From Chromatiaceae bacterium (GTDB lineage Bacteria; Pseudomonadota; Gammaproteobacteria; Chromatiales; Chromatiaceae), in NCBI GenBank assembly GCA_016880695.1, contig JAEHCY010000609.1, forward strand, positions 1-7,164: DNA of 7,164 nucleotides. The letters are read 5' to 3'. This document shows, piece by piece, positions 1-5,594 of this stretch (within the stretch, counting starts at the first letter, position 1; every line of letters begins with the position of its first letter). The position numbers and the translations under genes were made by a program. The notes beneath the pieces were generated by a model, which ran no database searches, was not told the origin of the DNA, and worked only from the letters and a program-made list of their open reading frames with translations.

Positions 1-158
1 ACGTCCGGTCTGAGGCGCGCCAATGCCGCGCGAACTTGCTCGGCCACCGTTATATCCACATCGGTTCTTACTAATGGAAATATTTCGTGTCGCTTCCCGA
101 AAACATCTACCAGACCACAGCCGAAAAGTCCGGCCGCACCTGTGATGGCAACTCGCAT
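1..158 (-). CDS. Sugar-nucleotide reductase N-terminus, RmlD-like (partial)
   Basis: The first 52 residues of a minus-strand gene that runs off the left edge. The protein opens MRVAITGAAGLFG, a beta strand followed by the GxxGxxG dinucleotide-binding loop of extended short-chain dehydrogenases. Residues 35-37 read DIT, followed by a helix and LRPD. That layout (D-[IL]-[TS], then V..aL...rPDvv) is typical of dTDP-4-dehydrorhamnose reductase (RmlD/RfbD), which makes dTDP-L-rhamnose with NAD(P)H; a related sugar SDR is equally possible because the catalytic YxxxK lies outside the window. I chose the ATG at 158 because AAGGGA sits about 5 bases upstream and the Rossmann strand starts at once; an in-frame ATG at 173 would add MKGIT. 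Codons such as ATA, TTA, GTA and AGA occur here and are rare in the other genes, so the gene may have been acquired separately. Confidence 0.68.
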   Translation of the reverse strand, partial: MRVAITGAAGLFGCGLVDVFGKRHEIFPLVRTDVDITVAEQVRAALARLRPD

Positions 159-269
159 CGTGATCCCTTTCATGACGATTGTCACTTTTCATCGTATCAC
201 AGCAAATTCCGTCCCGATTTCGCAACGTCGTTCTGTTTCCTGGCATCTAGGTAAGGGAGTAGTCCAACT

Positions 270-313
270 GAAGGAGGATGATATTAATGGACATGCCCCA
301 CTCTCCCTCCTTC
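270..313 (+). promoter_or_regulatory. Perfect Shine-Dalgarno masked by an inverted repeat
   Basis: GAAGGAGG at 270-277 is a near-ideal ribosome site, placed 9 bases before the ATG at 287. Its exact 8-base complement CCTCCTTC lies at 306-313, separated by a 28-base loop that contains the start codon. In RNA the two arms would pair perfectly and hide the SD. This is the geometry of a translational switch such as an RNA thermometer or leader attenuator. The pairing is seen in the sequence; regulation is inference. No known riboswitch consensus is recognised around it. Confidence 0.45.
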
Positions 314-322
314 CGAGCCTGA
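287..322 (+). CDS. Possible 11-residue leader peptide ORF
   Basis: ATG at 287 follows the best Shine-Dalgarno in the window and opens an 11-codon frame (MDMPHSPSFRA) that stops with TGA at 320-322. A second ATG at 293 is in the same frame. The anti-SD arm of the inverted repeat lies inside the frame (305-313, Pro-Ser-Phe), so a ribosome translating the ORF would itself melt the hairpin. It could be a leader peptide, the remains of a truncated gene whose start was left behind, or chance. The next gene on the strand is the peroxiredoxin at 486, 163 bases further on, too far for simple translational coupling. No homologue is recognised. Confidence 0.25.
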   Translation: MDMPHSPSFRA

Positions 323-342
323 CCGCCCAGCAATTCCGATAG

Positions 343-378
343 CGGGTGGGTTCTGGGTCTCGAGGAACCCAACGCCCG
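343..378 (+). promoter_or_regulatory. Strong stem-loop in the peroxiredoxin leader
   Basis: CGGGTGGGTTC (343-353) pairs with GAACCCA (365-371) and then, after a three-base bulge ACG, with CCCG (375-378). This gives 11 base pairs around an 11-base loop. No run of T follows, so it does not look like an ordinary intrinsic terminator. It lies 20 bases after the stop of the 10-codon ORF and about 107 bases before the peroxiredoxin start, so it could be part of an attenuation or 5'-UTR element, or an mRNA stabiliser. The structure is by eye only. Confidence 0.35.
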
Positions 379-485
379 TAGGCCCCGGCGCCGATCAGCG
401 ACTCGATCCCGGGGCAGCAGCGGCCAACAGCCTCTGGATCGGGTCACGCAACCGACCACACCCCAACCATCGAGAGAATCAGCAC

Positions 486-959
486 ATGAGCCTCACCCTC
501 AACCAACCCGTTCCCGATCTTGAGGTCAGTGTCACCGGCGGCCGGCGGCTTCGGCTCTCGGAGCTCCACGGCCAGGCCCTGGTGCTCTACTTCTACCCCA
601 AGGCAAGCACCCCTGGCTGCACCCAGGAGGGGCAAGACTTCCGCGACGCGGCCGCAGACTTCGCCGCGGTGCCGGCAACCCTCCTCGGGGCGTCCCGCGA
701 CAGCCTCAAGGCCCAGGATAATTTCAGGGCCAAACAGGGATTCCCCTTCGACCTGGTGACCGATACCGACGAGGCCCTGTGCAGCCTCTTCGACGTCATC
801 CGTCTGAAAAACATGTACGGCAAACAGGTACGCGGCATCGAGCGCAGCACCTTCCTCATCGACCGCGACGGCATCCTTCGCCGCGAGTGGCGCAAGGTGG
901 CGGTGAAGGGTCATGTGGCCGAGGTGCTCGCGGCGGCGCGACAGCTCCACTCGGCCTGA
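486..959 (+). CDS. bcp: Peroxiredoxin, Bcp/PrxQ subfamily, lacking the usual resolving Cys
   Basis: A 157-residue thiol peroxidase of the thioredoxin fold, cytoplasmic, that should reduce H2O2 and organic hydroperoxides with electrons from thioredoxin or a similar donor. The signature is FYPKASTPGCTQEGQDF around residues 36-52: the peroxidatic Cys45 sits in the family TPxC motif, with the conserved Arg at position 120. Length and Cys45 numbering match E. coli Bcp. In most Bcp/PrxQ proteins a resolving Cys lies five residues on; here position 50 is Gln. The only other Cys is Cys99 (EALC), also present in E. coli Bcp. The protein is therefore either a 1-Cys enzyme or one that uses another partner thiol. 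The ATG at 486 is preceded by GAGAG at suboptimal spacing. The PIN-PhoH gene follows after 43 bases on the same strand, so the two may be co-transcribed. Confidence 0.93.
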   Translation: MSLTLNQPVPDLEVSVTGGRRLRLSELHGQALVLYFYPKASTPGCTQEGQDFRDAAADFAAVPATLLGASRDSLKAQDNFRAKQGFPFDLVTDTDEALCSLFDVIRLKNMYGKQVRGIERSTFLIDRDGILRREWRKVAVKGHVAEVLAAARQLHSA

Positions 960-1002
960 TCCAACCCCAGATCTCCGCCCGCACCGGCTACGACGCCCGG
1001 CC

Positions 1003-2418
1003 ATGACCCGCCGCCGCCCAGACGATCACTGTCTCTTCGTGCTCGACACTAACGTGCTGATACACGATCCCTCGGCCCTGTTCCGTTTCCAGGAGCACGA
1101 CATCTTTCTCGCCATGGTGGTGCTCGAGGAACTCGACGCGGGCAAAAAGGGGCTCTCCGAGGTGGCGCGCAACGTTCGCCAGGTCAGCCGGTTCCTCGAC
1201 GAGCTCATGGGCCGCGCCAGCAAGGCGGAGATTGATGCCGGAATCCCCCTGCACAGCCTGCTCAAGAACGAGGCACCCAAACGGCCCACCACCGGCCGGC
1301 TCTATTTCCAGACCCGGCATCTACCGCTGCGCCTGCCCGAGTCGCTGCCGGGGAACACGGCGGACAACCAGATCCTCGCCACCACGCTCGCGTTGGGCGC
1401 GGAGTTCCCGGAGCGCCGCGTTGTCCTGGTCTCCAAGGACATCAACCTGCGGATCAAGGCCGCGGTGCTGGGGATCCCCGCTGAGGACTACGCCAGCGAC
1501 CAGGCCCTCGACGACGCGAGCCTGCTCTACAGCGGATCCACCCGACTCGGCCCGGATTTCTGGGACACCCACTCCAAGGCGCTGGGCGCCTGGAAGGAGG
1601 AGGGGCGCACCTTTTACCGGGTCACGGGACCCGAGGTGCTCGGCTGGTATCCCAACCAGTGCCTCTTTGTCGAAGACAAAAACCCCCTCGATGCCATCGT
1701 CCGCAACAAGCCCGCGCCCGAAACCGCCGTGATCGAGCGGATCGCCGACTACACCCACCCCCGGCGCAGCGTTTGGGGCATCCAGGCCCGTAACCGCGAG
1801 CAAAATTTCGCCCTCAACCTGCTGATGGACGCCGATCTCGACTTCGTGTCCCTGATCGGGGCGGCGGGTACGGGCAAGACCCTGCTCGCCCTTGCCGCCG
1901 GGCTGACCCAGGTGCTGGACCACACCCGCTATCGCGAGATCATCATGACCCGGGTGACGGTGCCGGTGGGCGAGGATATCGGCTTCCTGCCCGGCACCGA
2001 GGAGGAGAAGATGACGCCCTGGATGGGGGCGCTGATGGATAACCTAGAGGTGCTCGCCCAGCCCGAAGGGGGCGAGTGGGGGCGGGCAGCCACCAACGAC
2101 CTCCTGCGCAGCCGTATCCGCATCCACTCCCTCAACTTCATGCGCGGGCGCACCTTCCTCAACAAGTACATCATCCTCGACGAGGCGCAGAACCTTACCG
2201 CCAAGCAGATGAAGACCCTGATCACCCGCGCCGGCCCAGGGACCAAGATCGTCTGTCTCGGCAACATCGCCCAGATCGACACCCCTTACCTGACCGAGAC
2301 CACCTCCGGGCTCACCTATGTGGTCGACCGCTTCAAGCACTGGGAGCATAGCGGCCACATCACCCTGGTGCGGGGAGAGCGTTCACGGTTGGCGGATTTC
2401 GCCTCCGCCGAGCTCTAG
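1003..2418 (+). CDS. PIN-PhoH two-domain ATPase (PhoH2/YlaK type)
   Basis: A 471-residue cytoplasmic protein with two domains. Residues about 10-150 form a PIN nuclease domain. Its metal-binding acids are visible: Asp15 in LDTNVLIHDP, Glu42 or Glu43 in VVLEELD, Asp121 in NTADNQIL and Asp146 in VSKDINLRIKA. From about residue 250 to the end is a PhoH-type P-loop ATPase with Walker A GAAGTGKT at 286-293 and Walker B IILDEAQN at 390-397. Mycobacterial PhoH2 proteins of this architecture have been reported as RNA helicases with RNase activity, so a role in RNA unwinding and decay is likely; older 'phosphate starvation' naming says little about function. All motifs are intact. I start at the ATG at 1003, just before the PIN strand. 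An in-frame ATG at 913 would add 30 arginine-rich residues overlapping the peroxiredoxin gene. No clear SD precedes 1003, which fits translation linked to the upstream gene. Confidence 0.93.
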   Translation: MTRRRPDDHCLFVLDTNVLIHDPSALFRFQEHDIFLAMVVLEELDAGKKGLSEVARNVRQVSRFLDELMGRASKAEIDAGIPLHSLLKNEAPKRPTTGRLYFQTRHLPLRLPESLPGNTADNQILATTLALGAEFPERRVVLVSKDINLRIKAAVLGIPAEDYASDQALDDASLLYSGSTRLGPDFWDTHSKALGAWKEEGRTFYRVTGPEVLGWYPNQCLFVEDKNPLDAIVRNKPAPETAVIERIADYTHPRRSVWGIQARNREQNFALNLLMDADLDFVSLIGAAGTGKTLLALAAGLTQVLDHTRYREIIMTRVTVPVGEDIGFLPGTEEEKMTPWMGALMDNLEVLAQPEGGEWGRAATNDLLRSRIRIHSLNFMRGRTFLNKYIILDEAQNLTAKQMKTLITRAGPGTKIVCLGNIAQIDTPYLTETTSGLTYVVDRFKHWEHSGHITLVRGERSRLADFASAEL

Positions 2419-2554
2419 CTCCGCCAGGCCCGTTCACCCCCTCACCGCGGTTGCGGCCAGGCGCAGAGCGAACCCCCGCTGCTCGATTGCGACGCGGTGC
2501 CTGTTTTGCCCCGCGGCCCGCGAACCCCCATGGTAGGATGTAGCCGACGAGCAA

Positions 2555-2609
2555 GGTACTTCACCCAGATCGGTCCCTCACTGACTGAGGTTCGGCGGGG
2601 TGCGGTACT
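2555..2609 (+). ncRNA. Two-tier stem-loop, candidate structured RNA element
   Basis: GGTACTTCACCC (2555-2566) pairs with GGGTGCGGTACT (2598-2609): twelve positions with one T/C mismatch and two G-U pairs. Inside it a second perfect hairpin forms, CCTCA (2576-2580) with TGAGG (2586-2590) around CTGAC. The inner strands are short and unpaired (2567-2575 and 2591-2597). This is the best-formed structure in the gap and could be the core of a small RNA or of a cis-acting leader for the SDR gene. Transcription is not shown by the sequence, and the call rests on hand pairing only. Confidence 0.3.
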
Positions 2610-2619
2610 CGCGGGTGGT

Positions 2620-2630
2620 AGGCCCACTAC
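2620..2630 (+). repeat. 11-bp direct repeat, copy 1
   Basis: AGGCCCACTAC, repeated exactly at 2788-2798 within the same gap. Here it forms the loop and right arm of a small hairpin (GTGGT / ACTAC with one G-U pair). Two exact 11-mers in about 430 bases are unlikely but not impossible by chance. Confidence 0.4.
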
Positions 2631-2787
2631 GACTTGGCTCAGAACAGTCCTCGAGAGGGCGGCCGCGGGGCGAACAGCGCTTATCCGACCGGGTCAGAGT
2701 CCCGTTCGACTCGAATAGGCGCGCAGCGCCGTATCGAGGGACCCTGGGGAATCGCCTTGCAGCCCAAGGCATGTGCAGGGCCAAGTG

Positions 2788-2798
2788 AGGCCCACTAC
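2788..2798 (+). repeat. 11-bp direct repeat, copy 2
   Basis: AGGCCCACTAC, second exact copy, 168 bases after the first. It also sits in a hairpin context: AGTG/CACT around AGGCC, or alternatively GGGCC (2778-2782) with GGCCC (2789-2793). Could be an RNA loop motif or a protein-binding site upstream of the SDR gene. Confidence 0.4.
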
Positions 2799-2845
2799 AG
2801 TCGCTGGATTCGAAGACTTCGTTTCATGATCCGGAGTGCTTACCC

Positions 2846-3559
2846 ATGGGGGATATCGCGGGAAAGGTGGTCATCCTCACCGGTGCCGGAGGCAACCTCG
2901 GGCGGGCGGTGGCGCTGGCTTTTGCCGGGCAGACGGCCCGCCTGGCCCTGGTGGATCTGAAACGGGAAGCGCTGGAGCGGACCCGCGCCGCCCTTCCCGC
3001 GGAAACGGAAATCCTCCTGGTGGCGGCCGACCTCATCAATGCCTCCGAGGTCGCCGACCTGGCCGAGCGGGTGCGTCACCACTACGGCCACATCGATGTT
3101 TTGGTCAACGTCGCCGGCGGCTTCGCCATGGGCCCGCCCCTGCACGAAACCGAGGACCGCGACTGGGACCAGATGCTCAACCTCAACGCCCGCACCCTGT
3201 TCAACACCTGCCGGGCGGTGATCCCCCACCTGCTGGACCGAGGCGGCGGACGCATCGTAAATATCTCGGCCCGCGCCGCCCGCGAGGGCCGCGCCCGCAT
3301 GGGGCCCTACTGCGCCTCCAAGGCGGCGGTGATCACCCTCACCGAGACCCTGGCAGCCGAGCATAAGCTCAACCAGATCAACGTCAACTGCATCCTGCCC
3401 GGCACCCTCGACACCCCTGAGAACCGCGCCGCCATGCCAGAGGCGGACTTCTCCCGCTGGGTCCCCCCCGCCGCCTTGGCCGACGTCATCCTGTTCCTGG
3501 CCTCCGATGCCGCGCGCGCCGTCACCGGTGCCGCCATCCCGGTCTACGGGCAGAGCTGA
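2846..3559 (+). CDS. SDR family NAD(P)-dependent oxidoreductase
   Basis: A 237-residue classical short-chain dehydrogenase/reductase, soluble and probably tetrameric like its relatives. Visible motifs are the cofactor loop TGAGGNLG (12-19), the NVAGG strand (88-92, NNAG-equivalent), and the complete catalytic set Asn114, Ser141, Tyr155 and Lys159 (YCASK). Asp37 at the end of the second beta strand suggests NAD(H) rather than NADP(H). The C-terminal PG.(L)DTP segment and FLASDAARAVTGAAIPVYG are standard for the 3-oxoacyl-ACP reductase-like branch; substrate cannot be told from sequence. GGAG at 2833-2836 lies 9 bases before the ATG, supporting the start. The gene is followed after 9 bases by a small exported-protein gene, so they probably share an mRNA. 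The upstream gap is unusually long and structured. Confidence 0.9.
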   Translation: MGDIAGKVVILTGAGGNLGRAVALAFAGQTARLALVDLKREALERTRAALPAETEILLVAADLINASEVADLAERVRHHYGHIDVLVNVAGGFAMGPPLHETEDRDWDQMLNLNARTLFNTCRAVIPHLLDRGGGRIVNISARAAREGRARMGPYCASKAAVITLTETLAAEHKLNQINVNCILPGTLDTPENRAAMPEADFSRWVPPAALADVILFLASDAARAVTGAAIPVYGQS

Positions 3560-3568
3560 CCCGCCCCC

Positions 3569-3985
3569 ATGTATCCTCCAACCGCCGCAATCGCCCTGCT
3601 GCTTGCCCTGCTCATGGGAGCCCCCCCCGCCTGGGCCGCGGCCGATGCGGTGGACGAGGCGACGGCACGGTTCCTGATCGAAGCCGTGACCGCGGCCTCC
3701 GACTACGACCAGTTTCAGGCCCGCTGCCGCAACGATGTCTCGGGTCGGCGCAGCGAGAACCTCAACAAGCTGCTGGTAAACAAGTTCCGCCTGACCCTCA
3801 CCGGGGTCCAGGACAAGTATTTCCCCGAGCGCTCCTACCGCCTGGTCCAACCGCGGCTACAACAGGAGTTCCTCGAACGGCTCAACGGCATCGGCGGCTG
3901 CCCAGGGGCCAAGGAGCAGGGGCTCCTCGAGCAACTGCGCACCCGCTACGAAGCCCTCTACGACCGGCTTCAATCCTTGCCCTAG
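3569..3985 (+). CDS. Small exported protein of unknown function
   Basis: A 138-residue protein I do not recognise. Residues about 5-17 are a hydrophobic helix (AAIALLLALLMGA), followed by PPAWAAADA, a good signal peptidase I site after Ala23 or Ala24, so the mature part of about 115 residues should be periplasmic. The mature chain is mostly predicted helix, charged, with two cysteines (Cys53 and Cys111) that could form a disulfide. There is no lipobox and no further membrane segment. The start is 9 bases after the SDR stop and has no clear SD, suggesting coupling to that gene. It ends convergently with the J-domain gene. It may be a helical periplasmic adaptor or binding protein, but no function is claimed. 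Confidence 0.75.
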   Translation: MYPPTAAIALLLALLMGAPPAWAAADAVDEATARFLIEAVTAASDYDQFQARCRNDVSGRRSENLNKLLVNKFRLTLTGVQDKYFPERSYRLVQPRLQQEFLERLNGIGGCPGAKEQGLLEQLRTRYEALYDRLQSLP

Positions 3986-3996
3986 GCGCGCCTGCC

Positions 3997-4011
3997 GCCA
4001 GCGCCGCTGGC
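3997..4011. terminator. GC-rich hairpin between convergent genes
   Basis: GCCAGC gcc GCTGGC is a perfect 6-bp stem with a three-base loop, 11 bases after the stop of the exported-protein gene and 116 bases after the end of the minus-strand J-domain gene. It has no T tract on either side, so it would be at best a weak or Rho-assisted terminator. The rest of the 142-base gap (3986-4127) shows nothing else I can name. Confidence 0.3.
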
Positions 4012-4127
4012 CGATCACCACCCGCAGGGCGCGGATCTCCCCCTCGAGGTGAGCAGAGTCCTGGGTAGAAGGAGCATCCAAACCGCTAAGGCCGAATCCA
4101 GGATAACCGGTTGGCACCGATGTGGCG

Positions 4128-4877
4128 TCAGTGCCCCAGCAACAGGTCCTTGGCCTGATTGATCTTGGCCGCCAGGTAGTTCGACCCACCCCGGTCGGGA
4201 TGCAGCTTCTGCATCAGCCGGCGGTGGGCGGCACGGATCTCCTCTTCCCCTGCCGCGGGTCCCACCCCCAGCACGGCGGCGGCCTCCTCCCGGCTCATGG
4301 GGCCCGAGGGTTCGACCAACGGTGCCTGTCCCGCCCCGACCTTGGCACGCCAGACGTCACCCTGGGTACGATCGAGGTAGGCCTCCAGCACCGCCGCGGA
4401 CTGGGCGTCCTCGGCCCGCCAGCGCGCGAGGAGCTCGAGCAGCGGATCGAGGCCGAGCTCGCTCAGGCGCCGGCCCTGGTAGGCACCCTCCAGCACCAGG
4501 CCGTCCATAGCGCCGCTGTGGTGATCGAGGCTCATCTCCACGAAGCGGGTGCGGATGGACGAGCTCTGCCCGCCGCCCGCGGTGCCTGCGGCTGCGGGCG
4601 CGCTGCGCAGACCCAGCGAGGCCGCCAACTGCCGCAGCATGGGCACCAGCCGCAACAGATTCACCACCCGCACGATCGCCGGTATCGCGGCGCTGATGAC
4701 AGCGAACAACCAGGGCAACCGCCCAGTGGCGGCCAGGGCAACCAGGGTGCCTATCCCCCCCCAGAGGGCCAGCTTCTTGAGCCAGAAGCGCACCTGCTGC
4801 GGCGGGGTACGCACAAACCAGCGCACCAGCAGGAACAGGCCTGCGACGACCGCGACCAGGATGAGAATGCGGCCCAA
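4128..4877 (-). CDS. Membrane-anchored protein with C-terminal J domain
   Basis: A 249-residue DnaJ-domain protein. The N-terminus has one strong membrane segment (residues 4-22) and two further hydrophobic stretches (36-52 and 54-72), then an Ala/Gly-rich linker. A conserved middle block follows (about 104-170, with [20 protein letters not shown] and an EAYLDR segment) that I associate with a family of membrane J proteins in proteobacteria. A short J domain fills the last 55 residues, with the essential HPD at 226-228 and [10 protein letters not shown] after it, as in Tim14/Pam18-type J domains. It should recruit and stimulate an Hsp70 (DnaK) at the inner membrane. The start is a TTG at 4877, three bases past the stop of the vWA gene; a stop lies immediately upstream in frame, so this is the earliest possible start. 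Translation is almost certainly coupled to the vWA gene. Confidence 0.88.
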   Translation of the reverse strand: MGRILILVAVVAGLFLLVRWFVRTPPQQVRFWLKKLALWGGIGTLVALAATGRLPWLFAVISAAIPAIVRVVNLLRLVPMLRQLAASLGLRSAPAAAGTAGGGQSSSIRTRFVEMSLDHHSGAMDGLVLEGAYQGRRLSELGLDPLLELLARWRAEDAQSAAVLEAYLDRTQGDVWRAKVGAGQAPLVEPSGPMSREEAAAVLGVGPAAGEEEIRAAHRRLMQKLHPDRGGSNYLAAKINQAKDLLLGH

Positions 4878-4880
4878 ACC

Positions 4881-5594
4881 CTAGCCCCGGTGCAACTGGT
4901 GGGTGAGCCGCAGCACCGCCTCGCCGCGCGTCTCTCCCCAGCGCTCGAGCGCCGCGCGCCCGCCCGCGGCGAACACCGCCACGGCACTGAGGAGATCGCG
5001 CAACTGCTGCGGGCTAGCGGCATCGAAGTGGCAGTACGCCCCGCCACTGAGGCGGGCCATCTGCCGGAAGCTGCGCTCGGCGAGCGGATCCTGGCCCTCC
5101 TGGAACAGAAACAGCGGCACGCCCAGGATCCCGAGCTGACCCGCCACCGCGGCCAGCTCGTCGGCGAGCTCCTCTACGCAGTCCCCGACAAACACCAGGG
5201 CATCGACCTTGCGCCGGCCGGTCTCCTCCAGGGCGTGGCGCAGGACGCGGGCAATCTGGGTGTAGCCCGCCAGGCAATGGACCCGCCGCATCTGCCTGAG
5301 CAGGTCCTCCGCCGCACTCGACCAGGGCCCCGCCTCGAGCTTGAGGTAACCCCGGTAGTGGCAGAGCTGGATCTCCAGCCCCCCCAGCGCGCTCGCCTCG
5401 CGAAACATCTCCGCCTGGATCTCCGCCGCCTGGGCCCAGGTGGGCTCCCGGCTGGCGGTGGCGTCCATGGCAAAGATCAGCCGGCCGCGGGGACCGCTGC
5501 GGGGGGCCTTTGGGGCGGCCGCCACCTGGCGGAGGAAGGCCTCCACCTCTAGATCATTGGAATGGCGTTCGAGGGATTTACTGTCGTCGCTCAT
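4881..5594 (-). CDS. vWA-domain protein paired with the J-domain gene
   Basis: A 237-residue cytoplasmic protein with a von Willebrand A fold. Strand one ends RLIFAMDATAS, giving the metal-site (MIDAS) motif D44-x-T-x-S48, a Thr variant of DxSxS. Thr112 (AGYTQI) and Asp138 (FVGDCVEE) are the expected second and third metal-loop residues, so the site looks complete. There is no signal peptide or membrane segment. Such domains bind protein partners through a divalent cation. I start at the ATG at 5594 (MSDDSKSLER); the frame stays open to 5786, but the 64-residue extension is arginine- and cysteine-rich with no ribosome site. No clear SD precedes 5594 either. The stop is three bases from the start of the membrane J-domain gene, which argues that the two products act together. 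Confidence 0.86.
   Translation of the reverse strand: MSDDSKSLERHSNDLEVEAFLRQVAAAPKAPRSGPRGRLIFAMDATASREPTWAQAAEIQAEMFREASALGGLEIQLCHYRGYLKLEAGPWSSAAEDLLRQMRRVHCLAGYTQIARVLRHALEETGRRKVDALVFVGDCVEELADELAAVAGQLGILGVPLFLFQEGQDPLAERSFRQMARLSGGAYCHFDAASPQQLRDLLSAVAVFAAGGRAALERWGETRGEAVLRLTHQLHRG

Larger units (their letters stand above)
174..485. other. Leader/intergenic region between divergent genes
   Basis: About 310 bases between the minus-strand reductase and the plus-strand peroxiredoxin. It must hold both promoters. TTGTCA at 179-184 is a reasonable -35 element for the plus strand, but I see no good -10 at the right distance, so no promoter is called. The first part (to about 260) is AT-richer and the rest is GC-rich like the downstream genes. 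The supported contents are the SD-masking inverted repeat with a 10-codon ORF (270-322) and a strong stem-loop (343-378). The 66- to 70-codon open frames crossing this stretch on either strand show no recognisable protein and no ribosome site, and are not called. Confidence 0.6.
2419..2845. other. 427-base gap with many stem-loops, no clear gene
   Basis: The longest gene-free stretch in the window. Open frames here (for example plus-strand frames of 62-108 codons beginning at 2600 and 2634) are arginine-rich, lack ribosome sites and resemble nothing known. By eye the plus strand carries a series of stem-loops: 2555-2609 (two-tier), 2697-2712 (GAGTC/GACTC), 2710-2738 (CTCGA..TCGAG enclosing GGCGC gca GCGCC), 2754-2770 (GCCTT/AAGGC, seven-base loop), 2778-2793 (GGGCC/GGCCC) and 2811-2821 (CGAAG a CTTCG). 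The promoter and leader of the SDR gene at 2846 must also lie here. A structured RNA or structured leader is possible. I checked by eye against tRNA, tmRNA, RNase P, 6S, SRP, TPP and cobalamin hallmarks and found no match. Confidence 0.5.

Noticed and set aside
179..207. Plus-strand promoter with TTGTCA as -35
   Set aside because: The sequence 16-18 bases later (GCAAAT/CAAATT) is a poor -10 match, so it was not called.
913..1002. Upstream start for the PIN-PhoH gene
   Set aside because: Adds 30 arginine-rich residues that overlap the end of the peroxiredoxin; the PIN domain begins right after the ATG at 1003.
2590..2660. TPP riboswitch-like words (GGGGTGC, GGCTCAGA)
   Set aside because: The second word is not GGCTGAGA and the ACCCTTTGAACCTGAT part is missing.
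2690..2720. tRNA T-arm-like GTTCGACTC
   Set aside because: No acceptor stem, D arm or anticodon arm can be built around it.
2840..3850. 336-codon open frame on minus
   Set aside because: Antisense to the SDR and exported-protein genes; Gly/Val-rich with no family features.
3857..4189. 110-codon minus-strand gene downstream of the J-domain gene
   Set aside because: More than a third lies antisense to the exported-protein gene and there is no ribosome site; only the possible relic is noted as a finding.
4122..5552. 476-codon open frame on plus across the vWA and J-domain genes
   Set aside because: Exact antisense shadow of two genes with intact motifs; its translation is His/Gln/Pro-rich with no recognisable domain, a common effect of high GC.
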